Of a stretch of DNA of 10,518 nucleotides, positions 1-5,666 are shown one piece after another (position 1 is the stretch's first letter; the number at the start of each line of letters is the position of its first letter). The notes under the pieces were generated by a model. That model was not told the DNA's origin, ran no database searches, and saw only the letters and a list, made by a program, of their open reading frames with translations. The DNA comes from DASYQV01 sp036005125 (GTDB taxonomy: Bacteria > Acidobacteriota > Vicinamibacteria > Vicinamibacterales > UBA2999): contig DASYQV010000369.1 in NCBI GenBank assembly GCA_036005125.1, forward strand, positions 1 through 10,518, read 5' to 3'. Position numbers and translations under genes: made by a program.

Positions 1-387
1 TGGGCGTGTTGCGTCAACCAGGAACCTCGCGACGCGCTCCGCGCCTTCGATCACCTCCAGCGCCGCCCGTATCTTGCCGCCTCCGTCTGTCACGACACGG
101 ACGTCGCTCGCGAGCACATGCGTCAGGGCACTGAGATCGCCCGACCGGGTAGTCGCTGCAAATGCCGAGAGGAGCCGCGCATGTTTCGCCTCGATCTCGC
201 CTGAACGGGTCGCCGGAGCGATCGCGCCGCGAGGTCGCACTTCGCGCACGTGCGCGCGTGCGCGGGCGGCCAGCTGCCGGCACGCCGCATCGCTCCGTTG
301 CAGCGCTGCGGCGACTTCGCTGAACGAGAAATCGAACACGTCGTGGAGCAGGAAGGCCGCCCGCTCGACATAGGCGCTCTCTCTCGA
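1..387 (-). pseudogene. 5'-truncated ECF41/SigJ-type sigma factor (region 4 plus SnoaL-like domain), also cut by window edge
   Basis: Reading leftward from about 387, the minus strand stays open to base 1. The translation begins near RESAYVERAAFLLHDVFDF and continues through a helix-turn-helix stretch ending DAACRQLAARARAHVREVRP. That is the sigma region 4 signature of ECF41/SigJ-like sigma factors. The next part (EAKHARLLSAFAATTRSGDL, then LTHVLASDVRVVTDGGGK) matches the C-terminal SnoaL-like regulatory domain of this group. Region 2, which binds the -10 element, is missing: upstream of about 387 the frame runs into the end of the neighbouring membrane-protein gene (stop at 390-392), and I find no ATG, GTG or TTG at a sensible place. 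The piece therefore looks like a remnant left by a rearrangement and could not act as a complete sigma factor. The left end simply leaves the window. Family assignment is from recognised motifs, not a search. Confidence 0.72.
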
Positions 388-389
388 TA

Positions 390-812
390 TCAGACGGCGC
401 GGCGCGAGCGGGCCACGCCGCCGAGGGCCAGGGCAATTAGTCCCAGCACGAACGCCGCTGCGCCACCGACGACTCCATTGCCGGTGCCGGGACCACCATT
501 GGCGACAGCCAGATTCAGCCCGCCATTGACCGCGGCGATGAGCCCCGCCGCCAAGGCCACAGTGGCGCCGAGTCGGCCGGAGGCGGCGCCGAAGCGGCTG
601 GCGGGGCGCGCCAGAACCAGCCCCCCGATGACCACGCCAACCACGGCCAGCAGAGCGCTCGTAGTGGCCCAGACTCGCCTGGGGGTGAGGCCCTGAACGG
701 TCGTGGCGGCCGGCTCGGATACGTGCGCGGCCACCAGCACGGCATACACAAGTCCCCCGAACAGGACGGCTGCTGCCAGGGCGCCCAAAACAACGGCGAA
801 GCTTCGTTTCAT
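390..812 (-). CDS. Small four-helix membrane protein, DUF6223-like
   Basis: A 140-residue integral membrane protein. Four hydrophobic segments are visible: about residues 3-27, 45-67, 80-104 and 112-134, the last followed by a short basic tail (RSRRAV). Between helices 3 and 4 is a glycine-rich loop, VANGGPGTGNGVVGGA. The pattern, including LTPRRVWAT before helix 2, resembles the uncharacterised DUF6223 family known mainly from actinobacteria; this is from memory and I know of no assigned function. I chose the ATG at 812-810 because an AGG-containing stretch (GGAACGAGG) lies about 9 bases upstream and the protein then starts MKRS directly before helix 1. An earlier in-frame start would add a non-hydrophobic 32-residue leader. 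It is transcribed away from the VOC gene at 969. Its stop overlaps the broken sigma-factor remnant. Confidence 0.75.
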   Translation of the reverse strand: MKRSFAVVLGALAAAVLFGGLVYAVLVAAHVSEPAATTVQGLTPRRVWATTSALLAVVGVVIGGLVLARPASRFGAASGRLGATVALAAGLIAAVNGGLNLAVANGGPGTGNGVVGGAAAFVLGLIALALGGVARSRRAV

Positions 813-968
813 AGATCGATACCTCGTTCCTCGCATTTCCAACGGTGAGACGAGGCAGCGCGTGGAAATGTGACTTCGGCTGACCCGGCCCAAGTTACCG
901 GCAGGCACGTCACCTTCACTCCCGCCAAATCGTCCTACGGATCGTCGACCAACCAGGAGAGGGTCTCT
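813..968. other. Intergenic region between divergent genes
   Basis: This 156-base gap separates the leftward membrane-protein gene from the rightward VOC gene and must hold both promoters. A Shine-Dalgarno-like AGGAGAGGG at 955-963 serves the VOC start at 969. I see no convincing -35/-10 pair or palindrome in it. Confidence 0.5.
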
Positions 969-1391
969 ATGGCTCAGGCAAACGAATCACGGAGTGTGAC
1001 ACGACACGCCTTCGTCAAGGGTTTTCATGGCATTCGCTATCACGTGAAGGATGTTGCTCGCGCCGTCGCGTTCTACACCCAACATATCGGCTTCACACTT
1101 GAACACCAGCATCTCCCCGAAATCGCGAGCGTGTCGCTCGGTGGCGCGCGGATCCTGCTGAGTGGCCCTGGCGCGTCTGGCTCCCGCCCGATGCCGAACG
1201 GTGCGCCGCAGGAACCCGGCGGCTGGAATCGAGTGGTGTTGCACGTCTCGGATCTTCCAGGGTTCATCACTGAATTGAAGAAGGCGGGACTTCGGTTTCG
1301 CAACGAACTGGAGAGTGGTCCCGCCGGTCGACAGATCCAGATCGAGGATTTGGATGGCAATCCGATCGAGCTCTTCGAACCAGCTCGTTGA
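969..1391 (+). CDS. VOC (glyoxalase/bleomycin-resistance/dioxygenase) superfamily protein
   Basis: A 140-residue protein with the two beta-alpha-beta-beta-beta halves of the vicinal-oxygen-chelate fold. The first half contains GIRYHVKDVARAVAFYTQHI (21-40). The second contains NRVVLHVSDLPGFITELKKA (87-106) and ends with the hallmark DLDGNPIELFEP (128-138), whose Glu134 is at the usual metal-ligand position. His92 is a further candidate ligand. The His near the first strand is not at the most typical spacing, so metal use is uncertain. VOC proteins of this size act in resistance, isomerisation or ring cleavage; the substrate cannot be read from sequence. ATG 969 is preferred to upstream starts because AGGAGAGGG ends 5 bases before it. 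A fragment related to its N-terminus lies at 3562. The next downstream reading frame is a truncated hemerythrin gene. Confidence 0.88.
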   Translation: MAQANESRSVTRHAFVKGFHGIRYHVKDVARAVAFYTQHIGFTLEHQHLPEIASVSLGGARILLSGPGASGSRPMPNGAPQEPGGWNRVVLHVSDLPGFITELKKAGLRFRNELESGPAGRQIQIEDLDGNPIELFEPAR

Positions 1392-1450
1392 GCGAAACCC
1401 TCTTGCACTGACAATGCCCCGCCCGTAGAGTGTGGGCGTGTCACTCGTAG

Positions 1451-1903
1451 ACCGCAAGCTTCATCGAGGAGTACCACGAGAAACTGGAGGAGGATTACCT
1501 GTTCCCCCGCTTCGAGAGGGCAAACAAACTGGCAGACCTGACGAAGGTGCTCCGGTCGCAGCACGAAGCAGGACGGAAGGTCACGCAGCGCATCAGCCAG
1601 TTGGCGACTAGCCAAACATTAAAGGACCCCACGTCCGTGACATCACTGAAGGACGCGCTGCGCCAGTTCACGCGGATGTACCGGCCACACGAAGCGCGCG
1701 AGGACACGGTCCTGTTTCTCTCGCTTCGCACCGTCGTGTCGAAGCACGAATTCGACGCACTCGGCGAGGACTTCGAGAAAAAGGAGCATCAACTATTCGG
1801 CGAGGACGGCTTCGAGAGGATGGTCGAGCGAGTCGCTGGCATCGAGCGGACGCTCGGCATCTATGACCTCGCGCAGTTCACGCCACGCGAGGCCGGCTTC
1901 AGG
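1451..1903 (+). pseudogene. Hemerythrin HHE-type protein, N-terminal part missing
   Basis: From about 1460 the frame reads FIEEYHEKLEEDYLFPRFER, then LRSQHEAGRKVT, MYRPHEAREDTVLF and EKKEHQLFGEDGFERM. These are the His/Glu motifs of the hemerythrin HHE cation-binding domain, which binds a non-haem di-iron centre. The start is gone: an in-frame TAG stands at 1448-1450, and the first helix with its HExxL-type motif (normally about 100 residues upstream) is absent from 1392-1450. A GTG at 1547 could in principle start translation but would cut the domain in half. The reading frame also has no stop at its natural end (near GIYDLAQFTP, about 1887); it runs on into the DoxX remnant. The preserved part shows no internal frameshift. 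Probably non-functional; an assembly junction near 1450 is the alternative. Confidence 0.75.
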
Positions 1904-2374
1904 ATGCGTCGATTCCTGGGTGACCACCGCTCCGCGCGCGACCACTCTGATTCGTTTGCTGTGGCGACCGTCTTCGCGACCGAGGGCATTCAAAGTCCTG
2001 TTCCCGATGCAACTGGGAGCCGCCTGCTTTGCGCGGATCGGGATCCCGGCGATGTGATGGCGCCATCCGTTGGTGTTGTGGAGATCGTCGGCGGGCTGCT
2101 GGCGTTCATGGGAGTGTGGACGCGACCGGCCGCACTCGCCCTCCTGGTTAACATTTCGGTTGCCATCATCTCGACGAAGCTCCCGATTCTTCTGGGACAC
2201 GGCATCTGGGGCTTTCAACTGCCGAAGCTGGAGAGCTACGGCTGGTGGAGCGCGATACACGAGGCGCGCACTGACCTGTCGATGTGGCTCGGGTGCCTGT
2301 ACCTGCTGATCGTCGGGGCCGGCGCCTGGTCGTCCGACGCGCGCCTCTCACAACGGTACACACGTCAACGGTAG
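1904..2374 (+). pseudogene. DoxX-family membrane protein broken by several frameshifts
   Basis: DoxX proteins are small four-helix membrane proteins, often beside hemerythrin or oxidoreductase genes. Here the family sequence is spread over two frames. One plausible path is MRRFL (from 1904), TTAPRATTLIRLL (other frame), VFATEGIQ (first frame), LFPMQLGAACFARIGIPA (other frame), then DVMAPSVGVVEIVGGLLAFM to the end at 2374. The last 100 residues are one clean frame with three hydrophobic helices and the typical STKLPILLGHGIWGF and HEARTDLSMWLG stretches. Four frame changes thus fall within about 150 bases (1910-2060). Small deletions explain them, for example one G lost from a CTGGTG context near 1960. 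As written, no complete DoxX protein can be made. Dense sequencing error in this patch is the main alternative. Confidence 0.7.
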
Positions 2375-2381
2375 CCCCGCC

Positions 2382-3548
2382 GTGTCGTCAGCTGCCTTTC
2401 GGTTCGTCCTGACGATGGGCATCGTCAATCTGTTTGGCGACATGACGTACGAGGGCGGCGCCAGCGTCAACGGTCAGTTCCTCGCATCACTCGGCGCAAG
2501 CGCCGCTGCGATCAGCATCATTGCGGGTGCCGGTGAGTGTCTCGGGTACGGTCTCCGCGCTGTATCCGGGTACGTGGCGGACAAGACTGGCCGCTACTGG
2601 GCGGTGACGTTCGTCGGTTATGCGATCAACACGCTGGCCGTGCCGGCAATGGCGCTGACCGGGAACTGGTACACGGCTGGCGCGCTCATCCTGGCCGAGC
2701 GCACTGGTCGCGCGATTCGCAAGCCGACTGTCGAAGCGATGTTGTCCTATTCGACCGGCAAGCATGGCAAAGGGTGGGTCTATGCCATGAACACCGCCTT
2801 GGACGAAACAGGTGCAATGGTCGGCCCGCTGCTGATCGCGTTTGCGCTCTCGAAGCATGTCGAGCTGCGATCGGCGTACGGGCTGCTCCTCATTTCTTCC
2901 GCGCTGACGTTGTTGGCGCTCGCCGCCGCCCGCATCGGCTTTCCCGTCCCATCTCGTCTCGAACAGGGTGGCCCCTGGACCGCCCGTGCGATCGGGTTCA
3001 GCCGCGCGTACTGGCTGTACATGGTGGCTGCATCGTGTTTTGCCGGCGGTCTAATGACCTTCGAACTGCTCGCGTTCCATCTGTCGCGCGCGGGTTTTGC
3101 GGCGAACCGCATTCCGATGCTGCTGGCGCTTGGCACCGCCAGCGCAATCGCTGCGAGTCTCACGCTCGGACGACTCTACGACCGCATCGGCATCGGCGCA
3201 GTGGTGACCGGTGTGCTGTTGACGGCCGGTTTCTCGCCGCTCGTCTTCTTCGGTCGGAGCTGGCTCGTGGTGGCAGGGCTGCTGCTCTGGGGCGTCGGCT
3301 ACGCCGTGCAGGACACGTTGCTCAAGGCGCTCATCGCCAGCGTCCTGCCGGAAGGCCGACGGAACGCCGCGTTCGGCGTGTTCTACCTAGGGTACGGAGG
3401 CGGGTGGCTCGTCGGCAGCGTGCTCGCCGGCGTGTTGTATTCGCGATCGTTGCGCGCCTTGGTGACGATCGCGATCATCACGCAACTGATTGCCATTCCG
3501 ATCTTCGTGTCCGGTGCGCGGCACGCCACGCTGCGGTCACGGCGTTAA
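2382..3548 (+). CDS. Major facilitator superfamily (MFS) transporter
   Basis: A 388-residue inner-membrane secondary transporter with about 12 hydrophobic helices, the normal MFS length. The loop between helices 2 and 3 carries SGYVADKTGRYW (62-73), a good match to MFS motif A, and the second half has the related LGRLYDRIG (262-270). The segment AERTGRAIRKPTVEAMLSY (105-123) and DETGAMVGPLLIA (141-153) are typical of a prokaryotic MFS subgroup of unknown substrate. The start is taken as GTG 2382, seven bases after the DoxX remnant stop; no strong ribosome site is seen, so translation may have been coupled to the upstream gene. Stop TAA at 3546-3548. It is intact although the genes on both sides are broken. 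Substrate not predictable. Confidence 0.85.
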   Translation: MSSAAFRFVLTMGIVNLFGDMTYEGGASVNGQFLASLGASAAAISIIAGAGECLGYGLRAVSGYVADKTGRYWAVTFVGYAINTLAVPAMALTGNWYTAGALILAERTGRAIRKPTVEAMLSYSTGKHGKGWVYAMNTALDETGAMVGPLLIAFALSKHVELRSAYGLLLISSALTLLALAAARIGFPVPSRLEQGGPWTARAIGFSRAYWLYMVAASCFAGGLMTFELLAFHLSRAGFAANRIPMLLALGTASAIAASLTLGRLYDRIGIGAVVTGVLLTAGFSPLVFFGRSWLVVAGLLLWGVGYAVQDTLLKALIASVLPEGRRNAAFGVFYLGYGGGWLVGSVLAGVLYSRSLRALVTIAIITQLIAIPIFVSGARHATLRSRR

Positions 3549-3561
3549 GCGAGGAGGTCCC

Positions 3562-3654
3562 GTGGTGGACGCAAGGGCACCCGTCAAGCAGGTTCACGGC
3601 ATTCGTTATCAGGCTACGGACGTTGCCACGGGCGCGTTCTGTCCATCGTACTAA
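3562..3654 (+). pseudogene. 30-residue N-terminal remnant of a VOC-family gene
   Basis: After GAGGAGG (3551-3557), GTG 3562 opens a 30-codon frame reading VKQVHGIRYQATDVATGAF before ending CPSY and a stop at 3652-3654. It aligns with VKGFHGIRYHVKDVARAVAF of the intact VOC gene at 969, and the DNA matches too (TTC-A-C/T-GGCATTCG). The remainder of the fold is missing; downstream sequence does not resume VOC homology in any frame I read. It lies 13 bases after the MFS stop, with a good ribosome site, so it was probably the last gene of the hemerythrin-DoxX-MFS group before truncation. It could still be translated as a 30-residue peptide. A chance match is unlikely given the shared start context. 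Confidence 0.65.
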
Positions 3655-3975
3655 AACACCGCGCCCCTCATGCACCGCCGAGAGCGGCGTTCGAACGAAA
3701 TCCGCCGATTTGCACCCGAAAAACCCTCGCCGAATCGAGGACCTCGCATTGGAAGAGCGATTCTGCCTTGCTCGCGTAGCAAATGCCGCCGTGTCTGATC
3801 CACTCGATGCAACAGCACCTTGTGAGCCCAGACCTGCGCGAGCTCCTGGTGCACGAGGCGCGGAATCCCGTGTAGACCAAGATGACCGTTGGTTCGGGCA
3901 GAGTAGAGCCGCGGCGCATCGTCCACGCGCGAAGCCCTAAGCGATCGGCTGTGGCTCCGGTTTCTTCATCCTCAA
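3655..3975. other. 320-base stretch without a supported gene
   Basis: No reading frame here is convincing. On the minus strand an ATG at 3982-3980 overlaps the PIN-toxin stop and opens a 104-codon frame ending at 3668. Its product is rich in Cys and Arg (TRCCCIEWIRH) and matches no family I know. A second minus frame (3926-3651) looks equally protein-like in its middle (LHGIPRLVHQELAQVWAHK), so a decayed, frameshifted gene is possible. A weak minus-strand terminator lies at 3719-3740. Confidence 0.4.
3719..3740 (-). terminator. Weak intrinsic terminator candidate, leftward
   Basis: On the minus strand CCTCG and CGAGG form a 5-bp stem around a 6-base loop (ATTCGG), followed by G and five T. 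It lies about 240 bases past the toxin stop codon and would end the toxin-antitoxin transcript. The stem is short, so this is tentative. Confidence 0.35.
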
Positions 3976-4356
3976 TCACCATACCACCTTGAGTCCTTCG
4001 TAAAGATTGAAGGCTTCGTCAGGTGTAACGACTGGGACGTTTTCCACGAGGGCCTGTGCGATGATTTGCCGATCGAAGAGATCAAGATGATGTGTGGGCA
4101 GATCGAAAAGCTGGAAGGCATGTTCTCGCGTGTACGGCAAGACCCGCAATTGCAAGTCAGCAACGCCTACGATCACGTCAGCCTTGGCAAACGTGAGCTT
4201 TCCTCTCGTTTGTTTCACGGCGATCTCAGTCAGGGAAGCGACGCTAATCTCGCGCACGGCGGTGCCCTTTCGAAGCGCGGACATCGCAACACGGGAGAGA
4301 CGCTCCGGAGTACTGACCGCCCAGATGAACGTGACGGTGTCGAGGATGATCCGCAC
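3976..4356 (-). CDS. vapC: PIN-domain ribonuclease toxin (VapC-like)
   Basis: A 126-residue toxin of a type II toxin-antitoxin pair. PIN proteins are Mg-dependent RNases that inhibit translation. Candidate acidic catalytic residues are all present: Asp6 in ILDTVTFIW, Glu44 in SLTEIAVK, Asp92/Asp95 in HHLDLFDRQIIAQAL, and Asp113 in VVTPDEAF. The order and spacing fit the family subgroup with the LPxHHxDxFDRxLIAQA signature. The residue after LDT, usually Asn or His, is Val here, a small departure. The start is GTG 4356, three bases after the antitoxin stop, so the two are almost certainly co-translated. Length is normal and the frame is intact, in contrast to the broken BrnTA pair nearby. The target RNA cannot be predicted. 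Confidence 0.85.
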   Translation of the reverse strand: MRIILDTVTFIWAVSTPERLSRVAMSALRKGTAVREISVASLTEIAVKQTRGKLTFAKADVIVGVADLQLRVLPYTREHAFQLFDLPTHHLDLFDRQIIAQALVENVPVVTPDEAFNLYEGLKVVW

Positions 4357-4359
4357 GCG

Positions 4360-4602
4360 TCAGCGGCCATCGAGAAGCGCTTCGACCTCATCGTCGGCCA
4401 TCGGCTTCCACCAATCGGGGTCGAGTACTGTCACCTTACCCTTCAATGTCCCGAACTTCGGCTTCTCGGGACCGGCCTTCGCCGTCCGGACGATGTCCAC
4501 GACCGGCGTCCCATGCCGGTAGATCGTCACGGACTCGCCCTCCTCGACCGCCTTGATCAACTTGGGAAGCTTGTTCTTGGCTTCGGCCACACTGACCTTC
4601 AT
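4360..4602 (-). CDS. Phd/YefM-family antitoxin (VapB-like partner of the PIN toxin)
   Basis: An 80-residue antitoxin. The N-terminal part MKVSVAEAKNKLPKLIKAVE (1-20) followed by GESVTIYRHGTPVVDIV (22-38) is the Phd/YefM DNA-binding fold. The acidic C-terminus (DWWKPMADDEVEALLDGR) is the kind of flexible tail that binds and blocks the toxin. It is the first gene of a two-gene operon, with the toxin start three bases downstream. Phd-type antitoxins repress their own promoter; a perfect palindrome suited to this lies just upstream (4612-4632). The ATG at 4602 has no Shine-Dalgarno sequence and coincides with the expected transcription start, suggesting a leaderless mRNA. Confidence 0.87.
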   Translation of the reverse strand: MKVSVAEAKNKLPKLIKAVEEGESVTIYRHGTPVVDIVRTAKAGPEKPKFGTLKGKVTVLDPDWWKPMADDEVEALLDGR

Positions 4603-4637
4603 GCGGCAATTATAGCCATAATAAATGGCTATCTCAA
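4603..4637 (-). promoter_or_regulatory. Promoter of the toxin-antitoxin operon, apparently leaderless
   Basis: Minus strand: TTGAGA at 4637-4632, a 17-base spacer, then a perfect TATAAT at 4614-4609. The spacing is ideal for the housekeeping sigma factor. Six bases separate the -10 box from the antitoxin ATG at 4602, so transcription should begin at or next to the A of the start codon. Confidence 0.7.
4612..4632. promoter_or_regulatory. Palindromic operator of the toxin-antitoxin operon
   Basis: ATAGCCAT and ATGGCTAT form perfect 8-bp arms around AATAA. The palindrome fills the spacer between the -35 and -10 boxes and overlaps the -10 by three bases, so an antitoxin dimer bound here would exclude RNA polymerase. 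Autorepression is known for Phd-type antitoxins; the assignment to this site is inferred. Confidence 0.65.
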
Positions 4638-4650
4638 CCGAACGGTTCGG
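4638..4650. repeat. 13-base palindrome upstream of the toxin-antitoxin promoter
   Basis: CCGAAC and GTTCGG flank a single central G, immediately upstream of the -35 box. It differs in sequence from the operator. It could be a binding site for another regulator, or chance. Confidence 0.35.
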
Positions 4651-5117
4651 CTTGAGCGGGTAACGTTGCTGTCGGCGTGGACCCGGGAGTCGACCGGTGG
4701 CCAGTCTTTCAGGGCGGCCCTCCCGATCCGTTCCAAACCTTAGGCTTGGCCCCGGTCGAGGCTTGCACCGTCATGCCGTAGCTGATCGTCAGCACCAGGC
4801 GCGCGAGTTCGTTTGCGCCTGATCTTGCAATCGCTCACGAAGACTGCCGGCGTGTTCTGAAGCGCACAGCTCGTCGCCACAGCGAATCCCCGAACGAGCA
4901 CCGCGAAGGTGAACCGGGTGGAGAAAGCCAGACGAACTACTGCACAATTTCCTGCACAATCCAAGGTATTTGGCGGACGACTCGCGGGATCATTAGGAAT
5001 TCTTCGACACAGCGCGGCGAGGTGGCCGCGAGGTTCAAACCGTCAGATTTCTCGATTTTCCGGGCTGAATCCGCAAGGCTGCGGACCGAAAACCCGTGGC
5101 CTGTTGTCAACAGCGCT
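4651..5117. other. Non-coding stretch of about 470 bases between the toxin-antitoxin operon and the tRNA fragment
   Basis: I find no reading frame resembling a protein here. A 74-codon minus-strand frame (4964-4740) has low-complexity, Arg/Cys-containing sequence with no recognisable motif. The only structure I see is a pair of direct repeats of CTGCACAAT at 4940-4948 and 4952-4960, twelve bases apart. Lying next to a disrupted tRNA gene, this may be the scar of a lost mobile element, but no integrase or transposase remnant is visible. Confidence 0.4.
4940..4960. repeat. Two 9-base direct repeats, 12-base period
   Basis: CTGCACAAT occurs at 4940-4948 and again at 4952-4960. The period is slightly more than one helical turn. 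It could be regulatory iterons or chance. Confidence 0.4.
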
Positions 5118-5145
5118 TTGAGCAAGTGCTGATTTCACGTACACT
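5118..5145 (+). promoter_or_regulatory. Promoter-like sequence before the tRNA-Ser fragment
   Basis: TTGAGC (5118-5123), a 16-base spacer and TACACT (5140-5145) precede the tRNA fragment at 5156 by ten bases, the distance expected for a native tRNA promoter. The -10 box is imperfect. Confidence 0.45.
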
Positions 5146-5155
5146 TAGCGTCTGC

Positions 5156-5194
5156 GGTGAGGTGGCCGAGAGGCTGAAGGCGGCGGTTTGCTAA
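5156..5194 (+). pseudogene. 5' half of tRNA-Ser(GCU)
   Basis: These 39 bases are the front half of a serine tRNA: acceptor strand GGTGAGG, the TGGCCGAGAGGCTGAAGGC D-arm region, anticodon-stem strand GCGGT and anticodon loop TTGCTAA with anticodon GCT. The sequence then departs: the next bases are GGCTGTC instead of the ACCGC needed to close the anticodon stem. No long variable arm, no T-arm with TTCRA and no CCTCACC acceptor partner follow. I searched downstream by eye to about 6.2 kb for a 3' half and found none. The break falls exactly at the 3' edge of the anticodon loop, a place used by some tyrosine integrases, so loss of a mobile element is a plausible cause. It cannot yield a normal tRNA. 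Confidence 0.8.
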
Positions 5195-5216
5195 GGCTGT
5201 CAGGGATCACAGAACG

Positions 5217-5249
5217 GGGCCTGAAATCGATGATTTCAGGCCCGTTTTT
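5217..5249 (+). terminator. Strong intrinsic terminator
   Basis: GGGCCTGAAATC (5217-5228) pairs perfectly over 12 bp with GATTTCAGGCCC (5232-5243), loop GAT, followed by G and five T (5245-5249). It lies 22 bases after the tRNA fragment and would end that transcript at about 95 nt. Confidence 0.85.
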
Positions 5250-5337
5250 AATTGGGACCTTGGTTGGCGTTGGGTCCCGAGCGATGGTCGTCGGACCGCG
5301 TTTGGGCACATTCCTAGGCACACTCCAGCCGACGCCA

Positions 5338-5360
5338 ACGTGTGCCTTATGGGCACACGT
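5338..5360. promoter_or_regulatory. Palindromic operator candidate of the brnTA locus
   Basis: ACGTGTGCC (5338-5346) and GGCACACGT (5352-5360) are perfect 9-bp arms around TTATG, ending 17 bases before the brnT start. Related half-sites GGGCACA (5304-5310) and GGCACAC (5317-5323) lie just upstream. BrnA antitoxins are known to repress their own operon; that this is the site is inference. No clear -35/-10 pair is visible. Confidence 0.55.
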
Positions 5361-5377
5361 CATGCCACCCTGTAGCG

Positions 5378-5666
5378 GTGAAGTACTTCGACTGGGACGA
5401 CGCGAAGAACGCGAAGCTCAGGACGGAGCGCGGCATCGGGTCCGAAGAGATCGTCTTCCACATCGAGCGAGGCGACCTGCTCGATATCCTGGAGCACCCG
5501 AACCCCGAGCGTTACGGCGGCCAGCGAATCTTCGTCGTCCGACGCGAGGACTACGTGTATCTGGTGCCGTTCGTCGAGGATGAGCACACGGTCTTCGAAG
5601 AGGATCATGCCGAGTCGGAAGGCCACGAAGGAGTACCTCGGTGAGGAGCCCGACCATGAAGATTGA
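5378..5666 (+). pseudogene. brnT: BrnT-family RNase toxin, frameshifted near its C-terminus
   Basis: From GTG 5378 the product reads VKYFDWDDAKNAKLRTERGI, then EEIVFHIERGDLLDILEHPN and GQRIFVVRREDYVYLVPFVE. This is a very good match to BrnT, the ribosome-independent RNase toxin of the type II BrnTA system. After TVF (5596) the frame changes. As written, it continues EEDHAESEGHEGVPR to a stop at 5642-5644. In another frame, from 5604, the expected family ending IMPSRKATKEYLGEEPDHED is intact and stops at 5664-5666, overlapping the antitoxin start as usual for brnTA. A two-base loss (or one-base gain) between 5596 and 5604 explains this. The toxin body is present but its last part is replaced, so activity is doubtful. 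The start has a weak ribosome site. Confidence 0.82.

Noticed and set aside
14..436. 140-codon minus frame across the sigma-factor remnant
   Set aside because: Arg-rich shadow; the frame one step away gives clear sigma region 4 and SnoaL-like sequence.
3676..3689. CGCCG-AGAG-CGGCG hairpin as a terminator for the MFS unit
   Set aside because: Only a 5-bp stem and no T-run follows on the plus strand.
2537..3940. 467-codon plus-strand frame overlapping the MFS gene
   Set aside because: Arg/Ala-rich shadow with no hydrophobic pattern; the MFS frame explains the same DNA with 12 helices and family motifs.
5030..5052. GGTTCAAACC at about 5034 as a tRNA T-arm (missing 3' half of tRNA-Ser)
   Set aside because: The flanking bases do not form a five-pair T-stem and it lies upstream of the 5' half, in the wrong order.
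5195..5260. Intron in the tRNA-Ser anticodon loop
   Set aside because: No 3' half is found downstream and the sequence after the break is a terminator hairpin, not an intron core.
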